Assembly: GCF_010550695.1 (NCBI RefSeq)
Contig: NZ_JAAGOB010000018.1
Coordinates: 34,195-98,194, forward strand
Length of the DNA: 64,000 bases
Direction of reading: 5' to 3'
Origin: Phytoactinopolyspora alkaliphila
GTDB lineage: Bacteria; Actinomycetota; Actinomycetes; Jiangellales; Jiangellaceae
Shown: positions 24,909-34,591 of the stretch, one piece after another
How the letters are laid out: the number at the start of each line of letters is the position of its first letter
Numbering within the stretch: the stretch's first letter is position 1
Notes under the pieces: model-generated
Seen by the model: the letters and a program-made list of their open reading frames with translations, nothing else
Databases searched by the model: none
Told to the model about the DNA's origin: nothing
Program-made: the position numbers and the translations under genes

Positions 24909-25032
24909 ATCTGATCGTTTTCTGTCCGATCACTGAGACGGGATCAGGCGGCAAACCTCGCCCCAAGACGGGGTCTTCGTCACCTGATCTCGAGTCGCCG
25001 AAACGATCAGCTGACAAATCGACGATCAGGTG
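24909..25032. repeat. Family 2 motif cluster, locus 2
   Basis: Four sites of the CACCTGATCGT/ACGATCAGGTG type lie in the gap between the RAM-domain gene and the convergent trpD gene: ATCTGATCGT at 24909, CACCTGATCT at 24981, ACGATCAG at 25003 and ACGATCAGGTG at 25022. GTCACCTGATC (24979-24989) and GATCAGCTGAC (25005-25015) form a hairpin with one mismatch and a 15-base loop. The placement at convergent 3' ends is the same as in the other two clusters. Confidence 0.74.
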
Positions 25033-25050
25033 GGCAAACCGGGGAGAGTG

Positions 25051-26094
25051 TCACGAGCGTGCGGCAGTGATCCAGCGGTCCAATACGGCCGCGGCCGCGC
25101 CCGAGTCGATGGCCGCGCGCGCCGCGTCGAGTCCCGCCGCGAGCCGCTCCGTGAGATCTGCGCCGGAGTCGCGGTACGCGGCCAATCCGGCCGCGGCGTT
25201 GAGGGTCACCACGTCGCGCACCGGCCCGGCTTCCCCGTCCAGCATCCGGCGAACCACCGCGGCGTTGAAAACCGGGTCTCCCCCGCGCAGGTCCTCGCGC
25301 GTGGCGGGAGCGAGCCCCAGCGCCGACGGGTCGAACCGCTCCTCTGCCACCTCACCGTTTCGGACTACCCACACCCGTGACGTCGTGGTGGTGGTCAGCT
25401 CGTCGAGGCCGTCGTCGCCGCTGAACACCAGCGCGGACACGCCGCGCCCCGCGAGCACGCCTGCGAGCACGCCCGCCATGCGTGGGTCGGCGACGCCCAC
25501 CGCCTGCGCCGTGGGCCGCGCCGGATTGGTGACGGGTCCGAGGAAGTTGAACACCGTCGGCACGCCGAGCTCACGCCGGGGCACGGCGACGAACCGCATC
25601 GACGGGTGGAACGCGGCCGCGAAACAGAAGGTGATGCCGACCTCGTCGGCGATCTGCGCAACCCGCTCCGGCGGGAGGTCGAGCTTGATACCCAGTGCCT
25701 CCAGCACATCGGCGGCACCGCTGGCCGACGATGCGGCCCGGTTCCCGTGCTTGACCACCCTGGCCCCGGCACCGGCGGCCACCATAGCGGCCATGGTCGA
25801 GATGTTCACGGTGCGCGCACGGTCTCCGCCCGTGCCGACGATGTCGAGCGCGTCGCGTGTCGGGTCCGCCGCAAACGGAGTGGCGTTGGCGTACATGGCC
25901 TCGACGAAGCCGTCGACTTCGGCCGCCGTCTCGCCCTTGGCCCGCAGCGCGATCACGAAGCCCGCGATCTGAACCTCGGTCGCGTCGCCGCGCATGATCT
26001 CGCTCATCGCCCACGCGGTCGACTCCGCGGGCAGGTCCTGACGAGCCAGCAGCGTGGACAAGATCTCCGGCCAGCTCAACGGGGCCGCGCTCAT
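25051..26094 (-). CDS. trpD: Anthranilate phosphoribosyltransferase
   Basis: This 347-residue enzyme of tryptophan biosynthesis transfers a phosphoribosyl group from PRPP to anthranilate. It has the glycine-rich PRPP site [35 protein letters not shown] and the [13 protein letters not shown] motif. Length and motifs are normal. In this genome trpD is not in a trp operon: it overlaps by ATGA a gene for a receiver-like protein and lies next to the cytochrome oxidase genes, a placement seen in other actinobacteria. No attenuator or TRAP-like signals are visible; the 3' side holds the family 2 motif cluster. Confidence 0.94.
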   Translation of the reverse strand: MSAAPLSWPEILSTLLARQDLPAESTAWAMSEIMRGDATEVQIAGFVIALRAKGETAAEVDGFVEAMYANATPFAADPTRDALDIVGTGGDRARTVNISTMAAMVAAGAGARVVKHGNRAASSASGAADVLEALGIKLDLPPERVAQIADEVGITFCFAAAFHPSMRFVAVPRRELGVPTVFNFLGPVTNPARPTAQAVGVADPRMAGVLAGVLAGRGVSALVFSGDDGLDELTTTTTSRVWVVRNGEVAEERFDPSALGLAPATREDLRGGDPVFNAAVVRRMLDGEAGPVRDVVTLNAAAGLAAYRDSGADLTERLAAGLDAARAAIDSGAAAAVLDRWITAARS

Positions 26095-26507
26095 GACGCG
26101 GTTCTCAGTGCCTGGCGACGGCGCATCATCTCTGCGACAGCGGAGGCCAGGACCCGCGGGTCGATCGGGTGGGAGACCGCCGCCTCAGCCTTCGACCAGG
26201 TGGCCAGCCAGGCGTCCTGCGCCCGGCCAATGAGCAGCAGTATCGGGGGCGCCTGGTAGATCTCCTCCTTGACCTGACGCGCGATTCCCATGCCGCCGAC
26301 GGGCACCGCCTCACCGTCGAGAATGGCGATGTCCACACCCCCGGCATCGAGCTGCCGGATGACCGCGGCGTGCGTCGCCACTTCGATGAACTCGACCAGC
26401 GGCACGTCGGCGGCCGGCCGGCGGCCCAGCGCGAGCCGGACTTTCTCACGCGTGGCGCGGTCGTCGCTGTAGACGAGGATCGTCATCTTCGGCTCGGTGC
26501 TGCTCAT
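26091..26507 (-). CDS. Response-regulator-like receiver protein without output domain
   Basis: This 138-residue protein has a receiver-like fold ([71 protein letters not shown]). The acidic pair and a central Asp are present, but the usual Lys near the end is replaced by HPIDP, so normal phosphorylation is doubtful and it may be a pseudo-receiver. It is conserved beside ctaE and trpD in actinobacteria, with unknown function. The stop codon overlaps the trpD start. ATG 26507 follows GAGGA; a GTG three bases earlier is possible. It is divergent from ctaE, so it may belong to a redox-linked regulon. Confidence 0.78.
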   Translation of the reverse strand: MSSTEPKMTILVYSDDRATREKVRLALGRRPAADVPLVEFIEVATHAAVIRQLDAGGVDIAILDGEAVPVGGMGIARQVKEEIYQAPPILLLIGRAQDAWLATWSKAEAAVSHPIDPRVLASAVAEMMRRRQALRTAS

Positions 26508-26639
26508 CACTTCGTCCTCGCTGGCGTCGGAACGCCGGTATGCGGTTCACCCGGCGGGGCGGCCCACGGGCGTCTCACGGGCTAGGTCTCGTCAACGAAG
26601 AATGGTACTGGCTCGCGAAACGCCGTGTGGGCGGGGCGC

Positions 26640-26677
26640 TGTCACATTCGCCGGGCACGCCCGCCATAATGGCGATG
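26640..26677 (+). promoter_or_regulatory. Probable promoter of ctaE-qcrCAB, leaderless start
   Basis: A -10-like CATAAT (26665-26670) lies six bases before the GTG start of ctaE at 26677, with TGTCAC/GTCACA at 26640-26646 as a possible -35, spacing 18-19 bases. No ribosome-binding site is found before the GTG. Transcription beginning about seven bases after the -10 would give an mRNA that starts at the GTG, a leaderless message, which is common in actinobacteria. Inferred from sequence only. Confidence 0.42.
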
Positions 26678-27315
26678 TGGCTTCCACAACTGCAGTCGAC
26701 GCTGCCCACCCTCAGTCGCCGGTGCGGCCCAACCTCACGTCGGTCGGGACCATCGTGTGGCTGTCGAGTGAGCTCATGTTCTTCGCCGCGCTGTTCGCCA
26801 TCTACTTCACGCTGCGGTCCAACGCGACCGAGCTGTGGAGTGAGCAATCACAGCTGCTGAACATCCCGTTCTCGCTGACCATCACCACCATTCTGGTGTT
26901 GTCCTCGGTGACCTGCCAGCTCGGCGTACTGCGCGCCGAACGCGGCCAGGTCGGCCGCACCGGCAGCCTGCTCCAGGTCGGTCAGTGGGGCATGCGGGAA
27001 TGGTTCGTGCTGACGTTCGTCATGGGCGCGCTGTTCATCGCCGGCCAGGTGTTCGAGTACGCGGAGCTGGTGATGCACGAGGGCCTGACCCTCTCCAGTG
27101 ATCCGTACGGCTCGATCTTCTACCTCGCCACCGGCTTCCACGGCCTGCACGTGACCCTCGGGCTGTTCGCGTTCCTGCTTGTCCTGGGACGTACGTATAT
27201 GACCAAGCGGTTCACCCATGAGCAGGCCACCAGCGCCATCGTCGTGTCCTACTACTGGCACTTCGTCGACGTCGTCTGGATCGCCCTGTACCTCACGATC
27301 TACATCATCCAGTAA
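26677..27315 (+). CDS. ctaE: Cytochrome c oxidase subunit III (aa3-type)
   Basis: This 212-residue integral membrane subunit of the aa3 oxidase has five hydrophobic segments ([17 protein letters not shown], a segment near 70-90, [58 protein letters not shown]) with the conserved ELMFF, GFHGLHV and WHFVDVVW motifs. Five segments instead of seven is usual for actinobacterial CtaE. It is the first gene of ctaE-qcrC-qcrA-qcrB, which encode parts of one bc1-aa3 supercomplex. GTG 26677 is the only sensible start; the longer upstream frame is noncoding. The stop TAA overlaps the ATG that precedes qcrC. Confidence 0.94.
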   Translation: MASTTAVDAAHPQSPVRPNLTSVGTIVWLSSELMFFAALFAIYFTLRSNATELWSEQSQLLNIPFSLTITTILVLSSVTCQLGVLRAERGQVGRTGSLLQVGQWGMREWFVLTFVMGALFIAGQVFEYAELVMHEGLTLSSDPYGSIFYLATGFHGLHVTLGLFAFLLVLGRTYMTKRFTHEQATSAIVVSYYWHFVDVVWIALYLTIYIIQ

Positions 27316-27326
27316 TGAGGAGAAAC

Positions 27327-28199
27327 GTGTCCCGATCTTCTTCCGGGCGGGGCGGCCGGTGGCTGAGCCGGGTGCTGTCGACACGCCGACGCCATCCACT
27401 GGCGGCGGTGGCGGTCCTGCTCGTCGCCTTGTTCGCCTGCGGTAGCGCGTACGCAGCGCTCTCACCGTCGACCGTCCCGGCAGCGGTGAGCCAGACCGCG
27501 CAGTCCACCCAGGTCGAGGAAGGGCGGCAGCTGTTCGCCATCGGCTGCGCCTCCTGCCATGGGCTCGGCGGTGAGGGCCTGGTCCGGGAGGACGGGACCG
27601 TCATCGGCCCGTCCCTGGTGGGCGTGGGCGCGGCATCGGTCGACTTCCAGGTCGGCACCGGCCGCATGCCGATGGCCGCACCGGCGGCGCAGGCACCACG
27701 CAAGCCGGTCGCCTACGACGACGAGCAGATCGCCGCCCTGGCCGCGTTCGTCGCCTCGCTGGCGCCCGGGCCGGAGATTCCCGACGACGCCATGCTGGAC
27801 ACCAGCGCCGACACCGTCGACATCGCGCGTGGCGGCCTGCTGTTCCGCACCAACTGCGCGCAGTGCCACAACACCACGGGACAGGGCGGCGCACTGACTT
27901 ACGGCCAGGAAGCGCCCAACCTCACCGGCGTGGAGGCGAAGCACATCTATGAGGCGATGCGGACGGGTCCGCAGGCGATGCCGGTCTTCAACGACGAGCT
28001 CCTCACGCCGGAGGACAAGCTCGACATCATCGCCTACCTCGAGAACGTCGAAAGTCAGCCGGATCCGGGCGGCTTGGGCATCGGACGGGCCGGGCCGGTC
28101 TCCGAGGGCCTGTGGGCGTGGCTGGTCGGCATCGGCGGCCTGATCGCCTTCGCCGCCTGGATCGTCACGAGGTCCGCTTCTGCGAGGTCATCGTCATGA
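27327..28199 (+). CDS. qcrC: Cytochrome bc1 complex diheme cytochrome c subunit
   Basis: This 290-residue membrane-bound cytochrome has two heme c motifs, CASCH at residues 74-78 and CAQCH at 177-181, separated by a domain with the Met-rich GTGRMPMAAP likely to give axial Met ligands. One hydrophobic segment near the N-terminus (about 25-45) and one at the C-terminus (about 262-282) anchor it. The diheme form replaces soluble cytochrome c and passes electrons directly to the CuA site of CtaC. GTG 27327 follows GAGGAG at 27317-27322; an ATG at 27315 is in frame but overlaps that site. It overlaps qcrA by ATGA. Confidence 0.93.
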   Translation: MSRSSSGRGGRWLSRVLSTRRRHPLAAVAVLLVALFACGSAYAALSPSTVPAAVSQTAQSTQVEEGRQLFAIGCASCHGLGGEGLVREDGTVIGPSLVGVGAASVDFQVGTGRMPMAAPAAQAPRKPVAYDDEQIAALAAFVASLAPGPEIPDDAMLDTSADTVDIARGGLLFRTNCAQCHNTTGQGGALTYGQEAPNLTGVEAKHIYEAMRTGPQAMPVFNDELLTPEDKLDIIAYLENVESQPDPGGLGIGRAGPVSEGLWAWLVGIGGLIAFAAWIVTRSASARSSS

Positions 28200-29314
28200 G
28201 TACGCCTAACAACGAGGAAATGAGCGGCGAGGCGACCAGCGCGGTGCAAGCACGTGATTCGCATGTTCCTGTCGATCACCCCGAGCAGACCGGCGAAGTA
28301 GAACGACGCTCCACCAGCGCCGATCCGATCCCCGACCCGGGTTTCCACGACCCGGGTCCCCGGTACACCGACGTCGAACCGAAGGCTGCCAAGCGTGCCG
28401 AGCGGCAGATCGCCGGCATGTTCATCCTCGCCTCGGTATTCATCGTCGCCTCCATCGCTGCCTACATCTATTTCGGCATCGACGGCGACGAGGCCACTGG
28501 AAACATCGGCGAGGTCCAGGCGTCCAACTTCGCGCTCGGAATCACGCTCGGCATGGCGTTCCTCCTGATCGGCGTCGGCGCCGTGCAGTGGTCGCGCGCG
28601 TTGATGACCAGCCCCGAGATCGTGGAGAAGCGCAAGCCGCTGCGGTCTCAGGACGACGTGCGCGAAGACACACTGGCGAGTTTCAACACCGGCACGGAGG
28701 AGACCGGCTTCGGCCGTCGCACCATGATCCGGAATTCTCTCCTCGGGGCGCTCGCCTTGCTGCCGTTGCCAGCCATCGTGCTATTGCGCGACCTGGGTCC
28801 GCTGCCGGGCGACACGAAGGAGAATACGGTCTGGGCCGAGGGCGTCCGTCTCCTGACCGACGTGACATACCAGCCGATCACCCCGGAGCAGATGGAGCTG
28901 GGCCAGCTCGTCAACGTCATGCCGGCCACCTATCGTGACCTGCCCGAACACGGGCCGGATCGGCTCAACGAGCGAGCCAAGTCCCCGGTCATGCTGATCC
29001 GCATGCTCCCGGAGGAGATCCTCGCCGCCGAAGGGCGGGATAACTGGCACGTCGACGGCATCATCGCCTACTCCAAGATCTGCACACACGTGGGCTGTCC
29101 CATCAGCCTGTACGAGCGGACCACGCATCACATGCTCTGCCCCTGTCACCAGTCGACGTTCGACCTGGCGGACAACGGTAAGGTGATCTTCGGTCCCGCC
29201 ACGCGGCCGCTGCCCCAGCTTCCGCTGGCGGTCGACAGCGAGGGATACTTGGTAGCCCAGAGCGACTTCACCGAGCCCGTAGGCCCGAGTTACTGGGAGC
29301 GCGGAACACGATGA
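28196..29314 (+). CDS. qcrA: Rieske iron-sulfur subunit of cytochrome bc1 complex
   Basis: This 372-residue actinobacterial-type Rieske protein has a long polar N-terminus, three hydrophobic segments (about residues 75-98, 110-133 and 180-198) and a C-terminal Rieske domain. The [2Fe-2S] ligands are in CTHVGC and CPCH. The three-helix form, longer than the single-helix Rieske of other bacteria, is typical of the mycobacterial and corynebacterial supercomplex. Start ATG 28196 and stop 29314 both overlap neighbouring genes by ATGA, so the three qcr genes are translated in coupled fashion. The subunit accepts electrons from menaquinol and passes them to QcrC. Confidence 0.94.
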   Translation: MSTPNNEEMSGEATSAVQARDSHVPVDHPEQTGEVERRSTSADPIPDPGFHDPGPRYTDVEPKAAKRAERQIAGMFILASVFIVASIAAYIYFGIDGDEATGNIGEVQASNFALGITLGMAFLLIGVGAVQWSRALMTSPEIVEKRKPLRSQDDVREDTLASFNTGTEETGFGRRTMIRNSLLGALALLPLPAIVLLRDLGPLPGDTKENTVWAEGVRLLTDVTYQPITPEQMELGQLVNVMPATYRDLPEHGPDRLNERAKSPVMLIRMLPEEILAAEGRDNWHVDGIIAYSKICTHVGCPISLYERTTHHMLCPCHQSTFDLADNGKVIFGPATRPLPQLPLAVDSEGYLVAQSDFTEPVGPSYWERGTR

Positions 29315-31017
29315 GTACCACGACGCCGCCCACACCGGGCACCAATGGCGCCCATCCGGTGGTCAAGAGCGCCGGTCGGGTGGTCGACTTCGTCGACCAG
29401 AGAATCACCGCCTCGAACTGGCTGAAGCGGAACATGCGCAAGGTGTTCCCCGATCACTGGTCCTTCCTGCTCGGCGAGATCGCTCTGTACAGCTTCATCC
29501 TGCTCCTTCTGTCCGGCGTGTTCTTGACCCTGTGGTTCAAGCCCTCCATGGCGCACGTCTATTACGACGGCGCCTACGTGCCGATGCGGGGCATCCTCAT
29601 CTCCGAGGCCTACGCATCGACACTCGACCTGTCTTTCGAGGTGCGCGGTGGCCTGCTCATGCGGCAGGTTCACCACTGGTCGACCCTGGTCTTCCTGGCG
29701 GCCATGTCGGTACACATGCTCCGGATCTTCTTCACCGGCGCATTCCGCAAGCCTCGCGAGCTGAACTGGCTCATCGGCGTGCTGCTGCTGGTGCTCGGCG
29801 TCGCCAACGGCTTCACCGGCTATTCGCTCCCTGACGACCTGCTCTCCGGCACCGGCCTTCGTATCATCGAGGGCGGTGTGCTGGCCGTTCCCGTCGTCGG
29901 CACATACCTGTCGTACTTCATCTTCGGCGGGGAGTATCCGGGCGAAGACATCATCTCCCGGCTGTATCCGATCCACATTCTCCTGGTTCCCGGCTTGATC
30001 CTGGCGCTAGTCGTGGCTCACCTGATGATGATCTGGTACCAGAAGCACACCCACTGGGGAGGTGCCGGCAAGACCGACGAGAACGTCGTCGGCTACCCGT
30101 TCTTCCCCATTTACGTGGCGAAGGCCGGTGGGTTCAATTTCATCGTCTTCGGCTTCATCTTCCTGATGGCGGCCACCATCCAGGTCAACCCGCTGTGGTT
30201 CTGGGGACCGTACGATCCGTCGCAGGTCACGGCCGGAACCCAGCCCGACTGGTACGTCGGTTTCCTCGATGGCGCCCTGCGGGTGATGCCGCCCTGGGAA
30301 CTGGACATCTTCGGGTACAACCTCACGTTGAGCGTGCTGATCCCCGCGTTGGTCCTGCCCGGGCTGATCTTGGTGCCGCTGGCGCTGTATCCCTGGCTGG
30401 AGCAGAAAGTCACGGGGGACACACGCGAGCACCACGTGCTGGACCGGCCGCGCAACGTGCCGGTTCGCACCGGGCTCGGCGTGGCGTTCATCGTCTTCTA
30501 CATCTTGCTCTGGATCGCCGGCGGGAACGACTTCTTCGCCACGGTTCTCAATATGCCGGTCAACTGGATCTCCAGGTTCCTGCAGTTCAGCATCATTCTG
30601 ATGCCACCGCTGGCGTTCTGGATCACCAAGCGGATCTGTCTCGGGCTGCAGCGCCGGGATCGCGACAAGGTGCTGCACGGGCGGGAGACCGGAACCATCA
30701 TGGTCAGTCCCAGCGGGGAGTTCACCGAGCGCCACGCCCCGCTTTCGGTCGGCGAGGCGTACGCCCTCACCGCGCACGAGCGGCGCGAGCCGATCGAGCC
30801 CGGACCGGCAACCGACCCGAACGGGATTCCCAACCCGGCCTACAAGCGGGAACGCCGTCAGGCCCGCCTCTCGCGCTTCTACTTCGGCGACGTCGTCCAG
30901 AAGCCGACCCGTGAGGAGCTCGAGCACACCCATCACGATGGTCACGGTGAGATCACCGAGGGTGACACACGGGATCAGTCGGCTGCTGGGGACCACATCG
31001 CGAGCGGGCAGCAGTAG
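29311..31017 (+). CDS. qcrB: Cytochrome b subunit of cytochrome bc1 complex
   Basis: This 568-residue polytopic subunit has heme b ligands in helices with RQVHHWSTLVFLAAMSVHMLR, the quinol-site segment NPLWFWGPYDPSQVTAG, and a C-terminal extension of about 100 residues (from LHGRETGTIMV) that is usual in actinobacteria and contributes to supercomplex contacts. It oxidises menaquinol and is the target of Q203-type inhibitors in mycobacteria. Overlap with qcrA is ATGA. The His-rich tail (HTHHDGHGEI) is an unusual local feature that could bind metal. A strong hairpin at 31038-31080 follows the stop. Confidence 0.95.
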   Translation: MSTTTPPTPGTNGAHPVVKSAGRVVDFVDQRITASNWLKRNMRKVFPDHWSFLLGEIALYSFILLLLSGVFLTLWFKPSMAHVYYDGAYVPMRGILISEAYASTLDLSFEVRGGLLMRQVHHWSTLVFLAAMSVHMLRIFFTGAFRKPRELNWLIGVLLLVLGVANGFTGYSLPDDLLSGTGLRIIEGGVLAVPVVGTYLSYFIFGGEYPGEDIISRLYPIHILLVPGLILALVVAHLMMIWYQKHTHWGGAGKTDENVVGYPFFPIYVAKAGGFNFIVFGFIFLMAATIQVNPLWFWGPYDPSQVTAGTQPDWYVGFLDGALRVMPPWELDIFGYNLTLSVLIPALVLPGLILVPLALYPWLEQKVTGDTREHHVLDRPRNVPVRTGLGVAFIVFYILLWIAGGNDFFATVLNMPVNWISRFLQFSIILMPPLAFWITKRICLGLQRRDRDKVLHGRETGTIMVSPSGEFTERHAPLSVGEAYALTAHERREPIEPGPATDPNGIPNPAYKRERRQARLSRFYFGDVVQKPTREELEHTHHDGHGEITEGDTRDQSAAGDHIASGQQ

Positions 31018-31037
31018 GGGAACAACGAGAAGCGCCC

Positions 31038-31080
31038 ACGCGGCGGCCGGCCTCACACAGTGTGGGGCCGGCCGCCGCGT
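31038..31080. terminator. Bidirectional hairpin terminator between qcrB and a convergent gene
   Basis: A 43-base odd-length palindrome centred at 31059 has arms CGCGGCGGCCGGCC and GGCCGGCCGCCGCG extended by CACAC/GTGTG; 20 of 21 pairs are Watson-Crick and one is a G-T wobble. It lies 21 bases after the qcrB stop and touches the stop codon of the convergent SRPBCC gene (31080-31082). There is no T-run, as is common for GC-rich actinobacterial terminators. Confidence 0.75.
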
Positions 31081-31541
31081 CAGTGGCCGGCGAGCATGGC
31101 GTTGAGTCCTCGCTCCCCCGCATTCATGACCACCCGGTGCCCCCAGGTGAATACCGGCCACAGCAGTGGTCCGGTCACGTTCATCCAGGCACGTTCCGTC
31201 GTCACCTGCCAGGCGACGTCGATTCGGGTGCCATCCCCGGCTTCGCAGAACCGCACCACCGCCGTCCCCGCGACGTCTCCCGTGACCACTAGGTCCACCC
31301 GGCGGCTCGGGTCGGCGTCGTTCAGGCGAACCGTCATGGACAGCCGGAAGCCCACCGGGCTTTTCCACACGCAATGGGCGGTGCTGCCCACCAGGCCGTC
31401 GCTCCGCCGCACGTCGATCGACTCCAGCCACGGCCACCAGTCCAGCCATCGCTGGCCGGGCGAGGTCAGGAAGCCCCAGCACACGTCAAGCGGCGCTCGT
31501 ACTCGCCACACCGAAGTGAGCGAATACGAGCGCCGCTTCAA
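31080..31541 (-). CDS. SRPBCC family protein downstream of the oxidase genes
   Basis: This 153-residue SRPBCC-fold protein (YSLTSVWRVRAPLDVCWGFLTSP, WPWLESIDVRRSDG, a central VRLNDADPSRRVDLVVTGDVAGT) is a likely hydrophobic-ligand binder of unknown role. It starts with TTG at 31541, 19 bases after ctaF, so it may be the last gene of ctaCDF or an independent passenger; no strong ribosome-binding site is seen. A similar gene occurs near oxidase genes in some actinobacteria, but no function has been assigned. It is unlike the two SRPBCC genes at 14773-15954 in sequence detail. Confidence 0.7.
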   Translation of the reverse strand: MKRRSYSLTSVWRVRAPLDVCWGFLTSPGQRWLDWWPWLESIDVRRSDGLVGSTAHCVWKSPVGFRLSMTVRLNDADPSRRVDLVVTGDVAGTAVVRFCEAGDGTRIDVAWQVTTERAWMNVTGPLLWPVFTWGHRVVMNAGERGLNAMLAGH

Positions 31542-31560
31542 CGAAAGACGTCCGCCCGGG

Positions 31561-31956
31561 TCAGTGGGCGTGTTCGCCCCGGTAATACTCGAAGACCCAG
31601 CCGAGCACGGCGATCGCCGCCAGTGCCAGCCCGATGATCAGGATGAACCACGCGTAGACCAGTCCGAGGAACACCACGGTGGCCGAGGCGCCGGCGGCCA
31701 GCGGCCACCAGGAGTGGGGGCTGAAGAACCCGTACTCCCCCGCGAGCTCCTCGATCTCACCGTCGTGACGGTCCTCCGGCCGCGGACCGATACGGCGTGC
31801 CAGAAGCATGAAGTAGAACGCGATCATGGCGCCCAGCCCGAACGTCACGGCGAGCGCCGTGGTGCCGGTGGGATCTTTGGAGAGGAACCAATACACCGGC
31901 GTCACTATGGCCAGGAACACGGCCACGACGGCGAAGACAAGACCCTCGATCCTCAT
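31561..31956 (-). CDS. ctaF: Cytochrome c oxidase subunit IV, actinobacterial type
   Basis: This 131-residue protein has four hydrophobic segments, with the loop [18 protein letters not shown] sequence (here [14 protein letters not shown]) that marks actinobacterial CtaF. It is a small structural subunit of the aa3 oxidase. Its ATG overlaps the ctaD stop by four bases, so it is translated with ctaD. It is unrelated to mitochondrial subunit IV. Confidence 0.93.
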   Translation of the reverse strand: MRIEGLVFAVVAVFLAIVTPVYWFLSKDPTGTTALAVTFGLGAMIAFYFMLLARRIGPRPEDRHDGEIEELAGEYGFFSPHSWWPLAAGASATVVFLGLVYAWFILIIGLALAAIAVLGWVFEYYRGEHAH

Positions 31957-33737
31957 CGGTTACCCTCGTCTCCTTCGTCGCCGCTCTTGTCCTGGACGTC
32001 CGGTGTTCCCGCCTCACCGGCCTGATCCACGTCCGCCGGGCCTAGGACTTCGGTCAGCACACCGGAGTCCGCAGGTTTGGCCTGTGCCGCGACTGCCGCC
32101 TCGGGGAACTTCAGATCGAACGCCGGCCGCTCGCTGCGAATGCGCGGCAGGGAGGTGAAGTTGTGCCGCGGCGGGGGCGAGGACGTGGCCCATTCCAGGG
32201 ACTGCCCGTAACCCCACGGATCGTCCAGCGCGACCTTCGGCGTCAGACGCGATTTCCACACATTCCAGAGGAATGGCAGCGTGGAGATGGCCAACACGAA
32301 GGAACCGACCGTGGAAATCTGATTGAGCAGCTCGAAGCCGTCTTCTGGCAGGTAGTCCGCGTAACGGCGCGGCATGCCCTCGACACCGAGCCAGTGCTGC
32401 ACCAGGAACGTGCCGTGGAAACCCAGGAACAGGAGCCAGAAGTGGATCTTGCCCATGCGCTCGTCGAGCATCCGTCCGGTGAACTTGGGCCACCAGAAGT
32501 AGAAGCCGGCGAACATCGCGAACACCACGGTCCCGAAGACGACGTAGTGGAAGTGCGCGACGACGAAGTAGGAGTCGGAGACCTGGAAGTCCAGTGGCGG
32601 CGAGGCCAGGATCACCCCGGTGAGCCCGCCGAATAGGAAGGTCACCATGAATCCGAGCGCGAACAGCATGGGCGTCTCGAACGTGATCGAGCCGCGCCAC
32701 ATGGTGCCGATCCAGGCGAAGAACTTCAGACCCGTGGGAACGGCGATGAGCATCGTGGTCGCCGCGAAGAACGGCAGGTTCACCGCACCGGTGACGTACA
32801 TGTGGTGCGCCCACACCGTCACCGACAGCACCGCGATCGCCAGGGTCGCCAGCACCAGGCCCTTGTAGCCGAAGATTGGCTTGCGGCTGAACACCGGAAT
32901 GACCTCGGTGATGATGCCGAAGAACGGCAACGCGATGATGTACACCTCGGGATGACCGAAGAACCAGAACAGATGCTGCCAAAGGATGGCACCGCCCGCT
33001 GACGGATCGAAGATCATGGTGCCGAAGTTCCGGTCCGCGAACAGCGCGAACAGGGCGGCGGCCAGAAGCGGGAAGGCGATCAGCACCAGGATGCTGGTGA
33101 CCAGGATGTTCCAGGTGAAGATGGGCATCCGGAACATGGTCATTCCGGGTGCTCGCATGCAGACGATGGTGGTCACGAAGTTCACAGCACCGAAGATGGT
33201 GCCGAAACCGCTCATCGCCAGGCCGGCTACCCACAGGTCGCCACCGACAGAGGCGCTGTAGATCGCGTTGGACAGCGGCGTGTAGGCGAACCAGCCGAAG
33301 TCCGCCGCTCCGCCTGGCGTGAGGAATCCGGAGACGACGATCAGCCCACCGAAGACGAAGAGGTAGAAGCTGAACATGTTCAGCCTGGGGAACGCCACGT
33401 CGGGCGCGCCGATCTGCAGCGGCACGATGATGTTGCCGAAGCCGATGAACAACGGAGTGGCGAACAGCAGCAGCATGATGGTGCCGTGCATGGTGAACAG
33501 CTGGTTGTACAGGCCGTCGCTGACCACCTGGTTTCCGGTGGTGAACAGCTCCATCCTGATCAGCAGCGCCATGATGCCGCCGATGATGAAGAAGCCGAAC
33601 GACGCGATCAGGTACATGTACCCGATCACCTTGTGGTCTGTGGATGTCATCCACCGGACCACGACGCTGCCTTTGCGGCGCGGCACGGCCGCCGGGCCGG
33701 GCGCCTCGGCTGCCGTGCGCTCCAGATACGTGGTCAC
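31953..33737 (-). CDS. ctaD: Cytochrome c oxidase subunit I
   Basis: This 594-residue catalytic subunit of the aa3 oxidase has 12 membrane helices and the metal-site motifs WAHHMYVTG and [13 protein letters not shown] (CuB and heme a3 region), [14 protein letters not shown], and [11 protein letters not shown] with heme ligands. It reduces oxygen to water and pumps protons. The C-terminal tail of about 60 residues (from [12 protein letters not shown]) is longer than in proteobacteria but normal here. It overlaps both ctaC and ctaF by four bases, forming a tight ctaC-ctaD-ctaF unit convergent with ctaE-qcrCAB. Confidence 0.96.
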   Translation of the reverse strand: MTTYLERTAAEAPGPAAVPRRKGSVVVRWMTSTDHKVIGYMYLIASFGFFIIGGIMALLIRMELFTTGNQVVSDGLYNQLFTMHGTIMLLLFATPLFIGFGNIIVPLQIGAPDVAFPRLNMFSFYLFVFGGLIVVSGFLTPGGAADFGWFAYTPLSNAIYSASVGGDLWVAGLAMSGFGTIFGAVNFVTTIVCMRAPGMTMFRMPIFTWNILVTSILVLIAFPLLAAALFALFADRNFGTMIFDPSAGGAILWQHLFWFFGHPEVYIIALPFFGIITEVIPVFSRKPIFGYKGLVLATLAIAVLSVTVWAHHMYVTGAVNLPFFAATTMLIAVPTGLKFFAWIGTMWRGSITFETPMLFALGFMVTFLFGGLTGVILASPPLDFQVSDSYFVVAHFHYVVFGTVVFAMFAGFYFWWPKFTGRMLDERMGKIHFWLLFLGFHGTFLVQHWLGVEGMPRRYADYLPEDGFELLNQISTVGSFVLAISTLPFLWNVWKSRLTPKVALDDPWGYGQSLEWATSSPPPRHNFTSLPRIRSERPAFDLKFPEAAVAAQAKPADSGVLTEVLGPADVDQAGEAGTPDVQDKSGDEGDEGNR

Positions 33738-34591
33738 TCTTCACTCCCGAGCTGGTTCAGCGGCGTCTGCGAGAAGGAGCCCCGCAGCGGTGCGTCGATC
33801 TGGCCCTCCTGGCCGGCCTGCCGCAACGCCTCCATCTGCGCGTCGTACTCCTCCGCGGACACGACCTCGACGTTGAACAGCATCCGCGAGTGGTAGACGC
33901 CGCAGAGCTCGGCGCACTTGCCGGCGAAGGTGCCCTCCTGGTTGGGAGTCACCTGGAAACTGTTGGTCCGGCCCGGCACCACGTCCATCTTCATGTAGAA
34001 CTGCGGCACCCAGAAGGAATGGATCACATCCGGCGAATCAAGGTCGAACCGGACTGTCTGGTCCACCGGCAGGTAGAGCGTGGGGAACTCTTCAGGCGTG
34101 CCGATGTCGTAGACGTCCTCGTCGACATAGTTGAAGGTCCACGACCACTGCTGCCCGACCACGTTCACCGTCAGGTCCGGCGGGCTGGTGTCATCGAAGA
34201 TCTCGTCCTGGTGCCGCACCGTGAAGAAGAACAGCACACCGATCACGATCAGCGGCGTGACCGTGTACAGGAACTCGATCGGCATGTTGAACCGGGTCTG
34301 CACCGGCAAGTCGTCGTTGCGCTTGCGGTAGGCCGCGGCGGCCCACAGGATCAGTCCCCAGACCAGGATGCCGACAGCGAACGCCGCCACCCAGGCACCG
34401 ACCCAGAGGTCACCGATCAGGGGGGCTTCCTCGGTCACGCCTTCGGGCAGCCCGACACGCCCCCATTGCGACGGCGAATCAGCGGCACAGCCGCTCAGTA
34501 TCATCACGGTGCCTACCGCGGCCGACGCAGTGATGACCCTGCGACGCACCGGGCGAGCCCACCTGAACCGACCCACGAGGCGCCCTTCCAT
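33734..34591 (-). CDS. ctaC: Cytochrome c oxidase subunit II
   Basis: This 285-residue lipoprotein-type subunit has a basic N-terminus, lipobox LSGC (about residues 32-35), two membrane helices (about 60-85 and 104-126) and a periplasm-side cupredoxin domain with the CuA ligands in [12 protein letters not shown]. It accepts electrons from QcrC. ATG 34591 is preferred; the frame is open to 34660, and other starts there are possible, but the signal sequence lies just after 34591. It overlaps ctaD by ATGA and is divergent from the cysteine desulfurase gene. Confidence 0.92.
   Translation of the reverse strand: MEGRLVGRFRWARPVRRRVITASAAVGTVMILSGCAADSPSQWGRVGLPEGVTEEAPLIGDLWVGAWVAAFAVGILVWGLILWAAAAYRKRNDDLPVQTRFNMPIEFLYTVTPLIVIGVLFFFTVRHQDEIFDDTSPPDLTVNVVGQQWSWTFNYVDEDVYDIGTPEEFPTLYLPVDQTVRFDLDSPDVIHSFWVPQFYMKMDVVPGRTNSFQVTPNQEGTFAGKCAELCGVYHSRMLFNVEVVSAEEYDAQMEALRQAGQEGQIDAPLRGSFSQTPLNQLGSEE

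Noticed and set aside
24875..25972. Plus-strand frame of 365 codons opposite trpD
   Set aside because: It begins in the motif cluster and is composed of Ser/Thr/Ala/Arg-rich shadow sequence; trpD motifs are on the minus strand.
32014..33744. Minus-strand frame of 576 codons overlapping ctaD
   Set aside because: It is in another frame of ctaD, very rich in Arg and His, with no known motif.
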